A DNA stretch of 64,000 bases from Chlorokybus atmophyticus (lineage: Eukaryota > Streptophyta > Chlorokybophyceae > Chlorokybales > Chlorokybaceae), in NCBI GenBank assembly GCA_009103225.1, contig RHPI01000249.1, positions 39,355 through 103,354 on the forward strand. Direction: 5' to 3'. Of this stretch, positions 10,640-19,851 are shown one piece after another; positions within the stretch are counted from its first letter, which is position 1; each line of letters opens with the position of its first letter. Made by a program: the position numbers and the translations under genes. The notes under the pieces are model-generated. The model ran no database searches. It was given only the letters and a program-made list of their open reading frames with translations, and was not told the DNA's origin.

Positions 10640-11233
10640 TAATGGCAGCTGGATACCAAACCAAGTTGTGGCTGCAGCAGGAAAAAGTGCAAAAATTGAT
10701 ATGATATGTTGTTTACACGTGGATCCATAATTAAGTTATAGCTAGATCTCCATTTAAGTTGTGGGCAAGGCTGAACTGTTGGGGGGCCATTTACCGCTAT
10801 ATGCATGGCACCGCAGTGCTGAACACCCCACCAGCTTCGCTGCTCTCTTCGTCGTCTCCTCCTCACTCACCTGAGCGTGCCGGCCGGAGTGAGTTTCAGG
10901 AGGTAGGACCAGAGCAGCTGCCTCCGTCAGCAGATGTGCCAGCTCCCCGCCCTTCCCTCCAGCCCCAATCTCCTGCTCGGGGGAAGGGGAAAAAGCCACT
11001 ACTTCCGTATGGCCGGGCGCAGACTCAAGCACGCCAGCGCACGCTCTCCCCGTTCCTCTCGGCCTCCTTGTTAGCGGCATCCTCCACATCATGGTACGTG
11101 CTAACTGAAGAGGAGGAGGCCTAGCAAGATGCAGCTGCTAGGGCTCGTTCTCTCCACCCCGTGCATCCGTTGAGGAGAGCACGGGCTTGCTCTCCCCCTC
11201 GACATCTCCTTCGCCTACAGCTGCGCAGACTGG
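10640..11233. repeat. Repeat R2 copy 2 and Pro-rich tail
   Basis: 10640-10800 repeats the R2 motifs (GCTGGATACCAAACCAAGTT; TAATTAAGTTATAGCTAGAT; GGGGGGCCATTTA). It is followed by a plus-strand frame (10759-11124) rich in Pro, Ser and Glu with no recognisable domain. The block ends sharply at about 11234, where copia-2 homology begins. Probably another copy of the 6.8-9.1 kb unit, cut by the copia fragment. Confidence 0.45.
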
Positions 11234-13547
11234 AGCTTTGTCGAGTACCTTCTCATCCTTTAATGACGGCAGTGCCAAGTGCCAGCGGTGTGGTTTTGGT
11301 CTTTGCATTAACGAGCCCGCAGTTGGTGACAAGTGTTCTCACCATCTGCTCCTGAGTTATCTCGATTGTATGAGCCGCCCTATTGCGCTCAATCACCATA
11401 CCAAGGAACCACTTGACCTCTCCAAGAGCACAAACTGAGAATGCTTGCCGCAAAGCAAGTTTCGTCTCCTGCATGTGGTGCACTTGCCTGGCGATGATGG
11501 TGATATCATCCACATACACGAGCAGCCAGACCTTGTTGTCTGCATGGATGAAGAGCCCAGGGTCTACTCAGGATGCCATGTAGCCAAGTGCATCAAGCTC
11601 CTTCGTGAGCTTGATGTGCCACATACATCGTGCCTGTCGCAATCCGTACCGCGCCTTGATCAGCTTAAACGCTGTGCCTCCCTCTTCATATCCAAGTGGT
11701 TGCTCAATAAAGATCTCCTCCTCCAGCTCTCCGTAGAGGAAAGCATTCATCACAACCGGGTGCACTTGGATCATCACGTGATGCAGCTCTAGATCTACAG
11801 CAGCAACCACAGCTAGCAATGCACGGAAGCTTCCTTGGGGTGGTATGCTTACTTGCAGGTGCAAATACTTCGTTGAAGTCCACACCTTCATGCTGCAAGA
11901 AGCCCTTTGCCACCATTCTTGGCTTGTAGCGCTCAATGTTGCCTTGACCATCACGCTTCACTTTGAACCCAGTTTACTAGAATGGTCTTCACTCCTTGCG
12001 GTATCTGCTCCAGCGACCAAGTGTTGTTGGCATGGAGTGACGCAATCTCCTTGTCCATACTATGCTAGTAGCACGCTGCCATTGCTTCGCATTTAGTGCT
12101 AACAATGCCTCCTTATAGGTCCTAGCCTAGTGCCAGACTGAGGCTCCTCATTGTGCACACTGGAGACTTGTGCCTTGTGTAGGTCTCCAGGTTCCTTTGT
12201 CTGTCTCACTAAATGTCTCCAGGCTGCGTGCACCTGCTGCAAGTGCGGCTCCTTATAATCTGCTACAGTTGAGTTCTGCTCACCCTTGTTGATGATGGCC
12301 TTGCTTGCAGCCTCCACTGTTTCAGGTGGCTTCTCCGGCTGTGTTTCATCTTCATCTTTGAAAAAGAAGCCTGCTTTTGGTTGTGATAAATTTTCGTGGA
12401 AAACCACTTCTCTGCTCAATGCTCGATGATCTGCTGAGAGTCCTCTAGCAAGATCCTGTAAGCCTTAGCACCCAGTTTATAGCTAACGAAGATGCCCTTC
12501 TTGCTGATCGGCTCCAACTTGTGCCTGAGGTGTTTAAGCACCAGTGCATATGTTGTGCATCCGAAAACACGCATACCACTCACATCTGGTGTGGTTCCAT
12601 AGAATTGCTCGCACTGAGTCTTTCGAGCTCATTGGAGACATAGTGTGGATGTAGTTGGCAGTGAGGACCGCCTCCTTCCACATACTGTCTTCCATCTTTG
12701 TGTCATTAAGCATGGCTCGAACCCGCTCCAGGAGTGTCCTGCTGAGCCGTTCAGCTGCTCCATTCTGCTGTGCAGTGTGTATGGTGCCGTCGATTCGTGG
12801 CGTATGCCCCTTCTCGCGAAGAACTCCTTCAACTCCTTGTTGATGTACTCCCCTCCTTGATCACTCGTGATTGCCTTCATCTTGTTGCCAGACACGCTCT
12901 CCAACAAGATCATGACTGTGCGCACGACTCCAACAACTTGTGACTTCAGCGTCAAAGGGAAACTGATGGGCAGCTTGCTGTGGTCGTCGAGGAATGTAGC
13001 AAGTACCAACCCCTCCCTTCGCCACAATGCGCATAGGGCCACAAACATCCATGTGCACAAGCTCACAAAGATGCTAGCTGCTAGAAGAGGAGGATGGAAA
13101 TGGCAAAGCATGCTGCATTACAACGAGGCATAGTTCACAAAGTGCACCTAATGCATTCTTGAGTTCTTCTGTACTGAGATGGATGCTCTTGACCATCTTT
13201 TTGGCGACAAGGTGAGTAAGGTTAACGTAGCTCAGATGCCCGAACCTTTGATGCCACAATGTTGGCGACTCCTTGTCCTTCACCACCATGGCTTGGATGT
13301 CTCTGTTATAAGGCTGCTCTACAGGGTAGAGCCCTCCCGGATCAGCGAATTCAACCATGTGCACGACCCCATGAATGATGAATGAGCAGCCCACCCTGCC
13401 GGAATACTATTTTTGATCCTAAGCGAGTAGCAATTCTCACAGAAAACAGACTCGCAATAGCCTTTGGAACATGCAGGATGTCTCATAACACATCTTTGTA
13501 TGTTACCAACCTTGCACTGGAGCCGGATGTTGCCTGTTGAAATTCAG
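11234..13547 (-). mobile_element. Ty1/copia fragment (copia-2)
   Basis: Minus-strand copia pol remnant, close in sequence to copia-1. From right to left: gag-pre-integrase (13074-13394: LWHQRFGHLSYVNLTHLV, CELCLVVMQHALPF), integrase core (12629-13111: ATFLDDHSKLPISFPLTLKS, SDQGGEYINKELKEFFARRG), the integrase tail and linker (12099-12600), and RT (11704-11961, 11568-11954 with RLRQARCMWHIKL-type block, 11253-11519 with MYVDDITII). It stops within RT at about 11234, so RNase H and the 3' LTR are missing. Gag is also missing on the right. Multiple frameshifts; inactive. Confidence 0.88.
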
Positions 13548-14031
13548 ACAAGCTACTACACATGCATGGAGCTGGTGCAAACACTGATACACACACGCAT
13601 GCTAAATAATGAGCATAAGCACGCACAACAAGCTTAGATTACCATGAGTTTACGAGCTTTTGTACCCCGCCAATCTCTACACACGTTTACTCTAGCAAGC
13701 ACCATGTAAGCAAGTTTTGCCACATAGCTAGTTTTACACGCTTTTCAGCAAGCTATACCACGCGCCATAAGATTAACTACACACGGAGTTCTTGCCATCC
13801 CTCTGGAGCTTTGGGCTGCGCCAGCCTGCGCCAGACTCAGCCGAGTCCGGAGTATTCGGGCTTGCTCACACTCCGCGTTGCACACTGTCCAGATATCGGC
13901 CACTGGACTCACAACTGCTTGATATTAGTCCTTATACCATAACCACTGGTACATTAAAGACTTAGCCATTTCACGCTGCCGGAACTTGTCCATAATATGC
14001 ACTGTGCAACTATGCAAGCCAACTTTTAACA
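13548..14031 (-). repeat. copia LTR (related to copia-1 LTR)
   Basis: About 484 bp. On the minus strand it starts TGTTAAAAGTTGG at 14031, next to the polypurine-like GGGAG of copia-3, so it is best read as that element's 3' LTR. The other edge (ACAAGCTACTACA at 13548) aligns with the inner edge of the copia-1 LTR at 6273. No primer binding site follows it; it is joined directly to copia-2 protease sequence, which implies a deletion or recombination between two elements. Confidence 0.65.
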
Positions 14032-14710
14032 CTCCCATGCGGGCAGCTTGGAATGCTTCACTTCACATTTTCAATTCTTTGTCAAGGTAGTCACCATCTT
14101 CAACATGCTCCCCGCTCTTCTCATAAGCGCCTCCTTGAAGTTCAGCACCTGCAAATCTTTATAATAGCTCACATAATCCTTCATCACTACCTCTCTGCTT
14201 GTGCTCCCACATGCACTGCTCCTCTGGCAACGTCCTGCACTCCTCTCCGCACCGCAACACCTCCACCATGCTTCTCCTCTTTCTCCTTGCTGACGCCACC
14301 AGCTCCGTCATCTCCCACGGGCTCCGGAACCTTATTTCCCCCCATCTTGTGGCCTTCAGCAGCAACCCTCACCTGAGCAACCGCTCCCTTCCCTGCCGTC
14401 TTTGCAGCTCCAGCTCTAACTTGTACTCCGGGCACCATGGCCTTTTTCTTCTTCTGTCTCGCAACCGGTGCTGATTTAGTCACCTCCACATCTCCAGTTT
14501 TCTTGTGCAGCTCCGCACCCATGACCGCTTCCTTGATGTAGTAAAGTCCTCCATCGTTTATCCAAACAGCCAACCAGCCGTGTGACACCATCCAACACAA
14601 CCTTGCCTATGTCCCCATTAGACACTGTCATAGCACCTGCTCTAGCCGCAATGCGCACAGAAAGCAGGCTAGCTTCTAGCCCCGGGACATACAACATCTC
14701 TCTTAATAGT
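14032..14710 (-). mobile_element. Ty1/copia fragment (copia-3)
   Basis: Minus strand. The right part (14476-14697) encodes LYVPGLEASLLSVRIAARAG, the copia block after the protease. 14187-14600 continues with 'GGLYYIKE' and a Lys/Ala-rich stretch. The left edge repeats the element 3' end seen in copia-1 (CACTCCCATGCGGGCAGCTT against CACTCCCACGCGAGCAGCTT). All of integrase and RT are deleted. Confidence 0.6.
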
Positions 14711-14958
14711 CACCAATGGAAATGGGTTTTTGCAAGTCAGGCTGGATCCGCAACTTGTTCATGATTGAATGCAAAGTTTGTTAAGGATCCGCAAGATCCC
14801 TAATAAATTTATGGCTACATCCCTTATCCGGTTCATGCCTGTCACAAAAGCGCTTTTTCGTCGACACTTCCTTGCAAATAGATCCATAATTAAATTGTGG
14901 CTATGTTTTGAACAAATTGCCATCAACCTCTATTGATGCTCTATACGAAATAAATCCT
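14711..14958. repeat. Dispersed repeat R1, copy C
   Basis: Near full-length match to copy A (2039-2286), from GGAAATGGGTTTTTGCAAGT through CTCTATTGATGCTCTATACG. It abuts the copia-3 fragment, as copy A abuts copia-1. Confidence 0.72.
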
Positions 14959-15525
14959 TAATAAAGTTGTGACCTCCTCCAGCTTTTGTGCCCCATGACC
15001 AAAGGCCCTAACAAGATTGTGACTTGAACTTGGTAATACACTTGAGTTGCAGTCACAATATACTCTTGGTTAACTCCGCAACAGTGATCCCACAACACGG
15101 TTTCGTCGTAATCCCTAAGTCGGGACCAGCTCCAGTCTAATTTTACGAGCTGGCAAAGGGTCCAATGAAGTTGTGGCCCCATGCAAAACGAAATTAACGC
15201 TAAAGGCATAAACTGTTACTTGCTTTTTTATTACTTGCTCCAGCTTCAAATGTTATGACCGCATTCATAACTTTGTTCAGCGCTACACCCAGTGTCTTTG
15301 TGTGTTTCTTGCTGAGTCCCAGATCTTATGACCGCATCCACAACTGTGTCCAGCCTTACACCTAGTGTCGTTGTGTTTTTTTTTTTGTTTTTCTGCTAAG
15401 TCCCAAATGTTATGGCTACTTCCACAACTTGTTAAATTGTCACCCAGTGCTGTTGTGTGAATTGGTCTAAGTCTCAGATGTTATAGCTGCAGCACCAAGT
15501 TGATTGCTGCTACACCCACATGGAA
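14959..15525. repeat. Degenerate tandem array, ~75-90 bp period
   Basis: Successive units near 15246, 15320, 15407 and 15477 share (C)AGATGTTATGACCGCA, CACAACTxTGT, GCTACACCCAGTGT and TTGTGTG..TTGCTxAGTCCC. Upstream units (14959-15240) are more diverged but keep AAGTTGTGA-type words. No coding potential. Confidence 0.6.
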
Positions 15526-15955
15526 TGAAGTACACAAACTCTATATTTAGGTTGCACAAAGTTCCTCTAGTGCAAGCTAGCAATGCAGGCAGTGACATAC
15601 AGATCTAGCCAAGAGACAAAGCACTCAAGCTTTAAGCCTCTCCAGCAGTTGCACAATGACAGGCCCATAGGCAGTGCATGCGCTATCAATGTGCATAGGC
15701 TGTACCAATATCGTTCCACGGTATTGCATTATTTAAGGCCATTATTGATGACACCGACAGCTGCAACTCGGCGGCCAAGGTTTGTGACCTAAGATGCTTT
15801 GTTGGGGGCTGTCCATAAGTATGTAACCTTGTTATGGGTTGTCAATATCCTGCGTGCGTGCGCATACACACACCTACATGTTTCTATCTGTAAGCGTTCG
15901 TGAATAAATATATATATATATATATATACACATATATATATATATATATATACAC

Positions 15956-15987
<32 letters not shown>

Positions 15988-16390
15988 TTACATGATATAA
16001 ATATTAAAACCGCATTGCGCACCAACGAGTAGGTGTTTACTGGATGGTTGGCCACAATACTTGGTCCGTGCTGTCAATCATTCTGCGGTCTCATAAAAAG
16101 CTATAAAAATAAGCGATGTCATTTATGTATACTTTTTAACGTATGCTTTTTATGCATAATTTTAAATATATATAAGAGGTATACGTTTTTTTGAATATGT
16201 ACACGAAGTATACATAAAGAAATTTACTTTTTTTATGCATACTCCTTATACATGAATTTAAATATGTATAATTATACATACACAAGTATTGAAGTATTAT
16301 ATAAGAAGTAAAAGTAATACTTAGGTGTCAACGCATAGAACATGTTAATGGTGCATGGTCACAGATTTTTGCAAAGCCCCTTACAGCTTG
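15526..16390. other. AT-rich non-coding, TA/TG microsatellite
   Basis: No gene. 15905-15990 is (TA)n with interspersed TACACA and a terminal (TG)n run. 16110-16330 is AT-rich with repeated TATGCAT/GTATAC words. The short frames here are low complexity. Confidence 0.6.
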
Positions 16391-16394
16391 ATTG

Positions 16395-16800
16395 ACAGCC
16401 GGCCGCCGATTTGCGGCTGTCCACGGTGTATAGCCAGACAGTCGGTGCGGCTTGTCAGTTAACACGTTAAGTGCACTTGTGCAATCAGGCATTTAGGCAA
16501 TCTATTGCACCGGTCACTAGTCCGTGCCGCACCGTACATGGTGTGGCACGGACTGTGCGGCACCGTGTACGGTGCGCGCTAGTAGGGCCACAGGACCGCG
16601 GGACCGCACCTGGTCCGTCCATGGATGGTGCGGCACGGACCATGCGTGGTGCGCGTCGCCGCGCCAGCCATTCACGGGCCGCGGGCCCCGAGCGGACCAG
16701 GAACGATCCGTCCCCCGTGGACCAGGCAGTCCTGGCCCGCAGGATACGGTCCATGCGTGGTCCGTGGGGTCCGTAAAAGGACCATGCATGGTCCTTCAAC
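16395..16800. repeat. GC-rich island of nested hairpins
   Basis: GC-rich block inside AT-rich surroundings. 16519-16554 has perfect 10-bp arms (AGTCCGTGCC / GGCACGGACT). 16777-16796 is a perfect 20-bp palindrome centred on CATG. Variants of GGTCCGTGCGGCACGGACC recur across it. Frames exist on both strands only because of the base composition. Confidence 0.7.
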
Positions 16801-16835
16801 GTCAAGCCGTGTGAATGGTATGCCGGAGTGATCTA

Positions 16836-17007
16836 CAGTCTAACCTCGATAAGTGCATACCATCGGGAACACCTCTTTCTATGCACTTATCGCGGATATG
16901 CACTTACGCTGCTTTATACTACCAGTAGAGTGCATTGGTGTCGGGCAAAACCATGCACTTATCGAGGATATGCACTTATCAAATATGCACTTATCGAGGT
17001 TAGACTG
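16836..17007. mobile_element. 172-bp MITE, Tc1/mariner (pogo-like) type
   Basis: Perfect 23-bp terminal inverted repeats (16836-16858 and 16985-17007, starting CAGTCTAACCTCGATAAGTG) are flanked by TA on both sides (16834-16835, 17008-17009), the target duplication of Tc1/mariner elements. The CAGTC..ACCTCGAT end is like pogo/Tigger termini. Inside, ATGCACTTATCG-type words are repeated near both ends. There is no transposase, so it depends on a helper element elsewhere. Confidence 0.88.
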
Positions 17008-17262
17008 TACAACTACAACGCCAGCAACAGTAAGACAATACCTCTTGTTGCATGCTGATAGTGCAGCATGCAAACCAACGCGTCGCGCTGACCAACATCT
17101 CTTGATGCAGCACGACACAGCATGCGCTCTCATGATGGTGACCTGCAACATATGCACACAGACAAATACAACATTGTGGTTTGTGTAACATGCATCGGCG
17201 GCGATGTATGCATGCGCATTGGTGGTTGAAGATTACCCACTCATAAGCTCATAAGCCTTGGA

Positions 17263-17964
17263 TTGCTAGACCTCTGTTGTGGAGGCGGGGGGGCCAGCAT
17301 GGGGCTACACCGCGCTGGCCTTGATGTTACAGGAGTTGACATCTAAAACCAACCAGAGTACCCATTCCCATTCACTTTGGGCGATGCACTTACAGTCGAC
17401 GTGGCTGACTACGACGTGGTATGGGCCAGCCCACCATGCTAGGCCTTTGTGCGCTGCATACCTGAGAGCCAACGCGAAGCGCACGTGCATAAATGGAACC
17501 ACATCATGCTGCTACATGACTTGAAACAACGGCTCCAAGCATCAGAGAAGGCGTACATCATGGAGAACATCCTCAGTGCAGCTCAGCACATGCGGAGCGA
17601 CGTCGTGCTGTGCAGCACGACGTTCGGGGTACCTACGTTCCGACACAGAGTCTTCGAGACTGTGCCCCTATTGCAGGACGAGATGGTATGCGATCATGCC
17701 AACAAGAGTCTCGGCCAGGTGTCTGAGCACCCTACACACAACTTCACCTCGCAACAGGCAATACAACACCAAATGTACCCAGTTCATGGTCAAGCTGCCT
17801 CGCGTAGAACACTTGTAGGTTGGCAAGCAGCATTGGGCATTCATTAGATACAATCAGGTTGCACTATAGTTGAGTGCATTCCACCTGCATATTCAGAGTA
17901 CCTAGGTTGACAGCTGCTGCATGCCTTCGGCTACACAGTCATCAACAATCCTCTGTCATGGTAA
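17263..17964 (+). pseudogene. C5-cytosine DNA methyltransferase pseudogene (phage/bacterial type)
   Basis: One frame of about 234 codons carries the cytosine-C5 methyltransferase motifs in order: I, LLDLCCGGGGASMGLHRAG (17263 on); IV, WASPPC with the catalytic Cys (codons at about 17425-17439); VI, YIMENI (ENV motif); VIII, FGVPTFRHRVFET; and the C-terminal IPPAYSEYLG block. The compact size and these blocks fit phage or bacterial enzymes rather than DNMT1 or DNMT3. The frame has four internal stops: TAA 17344, TAG 17440 (right after PPC), TAG 17845 and TGA 17908. There is no ATG upstream and no LTR pair around it. It is a dead gene, perhaps from an element or virus. Each of the four stops can be explained by one C-to-T or G-to-A change. 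Confidence 0.85.
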
Positions 17965-18735
17965 TAGTATGATAGTGCGATGGTTGCAATCATGCTGTGC
18001 ATGCAGAACGCTGTGGAGTTGCTGCATGTCGGGCTGATGGTTGTATGCTGTAGATGCTGCAGTTCAATGTATGCAACCCACTCGTGTACACGCCCTCAGG
18101 TGCACGCAGTGCCTTGTGTCACACACACGCCTTACACCCCCNCCAGGATGCTGAAGCCCACCCACCCTTATGCACGATTGCAAGCATCGCCCCTAACTGT
18201 CACACATGCAACGAAAATCACAGTGCAGTTAACATACCACAGACAACAACTCACGCAGTGACTGCATCTGAACACACAGTCAACCTGTGACACGCAATTC
18301 AAAGATTTTCGATGATTCAGTCTCGTGCAAGTTGTGCACACATTGCATTACTCGTCTGGTAAGACTGTACACATGCCTAGCACTAGCATCTGCAACTTGC
18401 AATGTCAAAATTAACACAGAACTTAACTATACGAAGACAAACACTGCTATTGCCACATACAAGGCTATACAAGGCTGATAGCATATACGCACTACTAGCA
18501 CTGCCAACTCTGCAAGTGTGTGCAAGCGGGTGCAGTTAAACTAGCGAAACCACACCAATGAGGTCCACTAGACTACATGCCTACCCCAATACTTACCACA
18601 AGACAGCCAGGCTGTCAGCTGCCACCTCAGACCAACTAACAACTGTGCAAGAGGGTGCAAGGCAACAGGAGATCAGTCAACAGGCAAGCCCACACCCGCC
18701 AGCATCATTCAAGGGGACGTAGCATTACCTGAACC
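17965..18735. other. Non-coding flank of gypsy-1
   Basis: No gene recognised. Contains one ambiguous base (N at 18142) in a C-run. 18736-18740 (CTTTC) is the left target-site duplication of the gypsy-1 insertion. Confidence 0.5.
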
Positions 18736-18740
18736 CTTTC

Positions 18741-19266
18741 TGTAACAGCACCACCGTCGCCGGTGATGCCCCTTCAATCCTCTACCCCAACACCCACACC
18801 GCCTATGACAAGCCTTTTAACGGCGTGGCCGCCACTGAGCTGAGAACTGAAAGTCCCCACATCAGATTAATGTGACCTTTTATATCAAGAGTATATCAGC
18901 TATATACCTCTCGATAATTAACTCACAACTAGACATCGACCCTACAGATAGGGTAGTTAGGAAATCTAGCGTGAGCCAACCACAGCTTAGATAAGGTACC
19001 TATCGATAAGGTACCTATCCAAAGATACCTATCGTAAGGTACCTAACGAGATAGTGATCCCAATATATCAAATGTGACATTAAATAGGCTTGAATAAGCG
19101 GTTCTACACCCATTGGGACTTATTTAAGCTATGATAAAGCATCATAGCCTTTAATAAGCGAGGAACCGTAGAAAAGAGGTACAGTTAAGCATATTTAAAT
19201 ACTTATTCATACAAAATGTGTTATTCAAGTAGCAATAATACCCCTATTATTAGTGCTCCCGTAACA
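18741..19266 (-). repeat. 3' LTR of gypsy-1
   Basis: 526 bp. Contains a cluster of four near-palindromic GGTACCTATC / GATACCTATC words at about 18992-19046, also present in the other LTR; these could be regulatory. The polypurine tract (minus-strand AAGTGGGGGGGAA) lies just inside, at about 19267-19280. Confidence 0.95.
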
Positions 19267-19413
19267 TTCCCCCCCACTTAGGTTTTCAACGTTCTCGTTG
19301 AACTCAAGTTGATCAGGCTTGATTGCGAGTAATTGTAACCAGAGAGATAGCAGGAAATGACAGGGTGGTAATGAAATTGCACTGCCAGTCTGTCATAAAA
19401 CCAAGCCCACAGT

Positions 19414-19848
19414 TTATGGGACATGACATGAATCCCAATAAGCTCGAAGCAACTCGTGGCAGTGCGTAAGATGCCTGTCGGGCTCCCAACTGTTATGTTC
19501 CGGGCCATACCCTTTCCATTTCACCAAATAGCGAGTTGCGCGTCCTCGACTATTTAGTTTATGGTTCAATATAGCTTCCACCTCGTATTCGAGCTCGCTG
19601 TCCACCTCAACTGGCGGTGGTGGAGGCTGTGTTCTACCGTCTGAGCGGTAAGGTTTCAACAAGTCTACATGGAACATGTTGTGTATACGCACACTTGGGG
19701 GCAATTGCAGTCGATAAGCGTGCGTACCAACTCTATCAGTGATAGAGAATGGACCTAACCATCGGGGCAGCAACTTGCGAGCGCCCGTACCTTTGATGGT
19801 TATTCTTGCGTTAAGCAAAACTTTATCGCCGACATCGAAAGTGGCCAT
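19414..19848 (-). CDS. gypsy-1 integrase C-terminus with chromodomain
   Basis: In frame with the integrase, just past a TGA (19854-19852) that is one change from CGA. The first part (FDVGDKVLLNARITIKGTGA, LPRWLGPFSI, HNMFHVDLLKPY) is the integrase C-terminal fold. The second (YEVEAILNHKLNSRGRATRY, LVKWKGYGPEHNSWEPDRHL) is a chromodomain, which in chromoviruses guides integration to marked chromatin. Aromatic-cage positions (Y, W, W) appear present. Confidence 0.9.
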   Translation of the reverse strand: MATFDVGDKVLLNARITIKGTGARKLLPRWLGPFSITDRVGTHAYRLQLPPSVRIHNMFHVDLLKPYRSDGRTQPPPPPVEVDSELEYEVEAILNHKLNSRGRATRYLVKWKGYGPEHNSWEPDRHLTHCHELLRAYWDSCHVP

Positions 19849-19851
19849 TTT

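Noticed and set aside
16471-16831. Overlapping ~100-codon frames on both strands
   Set aside because: Explained by the GC-rich palindromic composition; none has a domain or codon bias.
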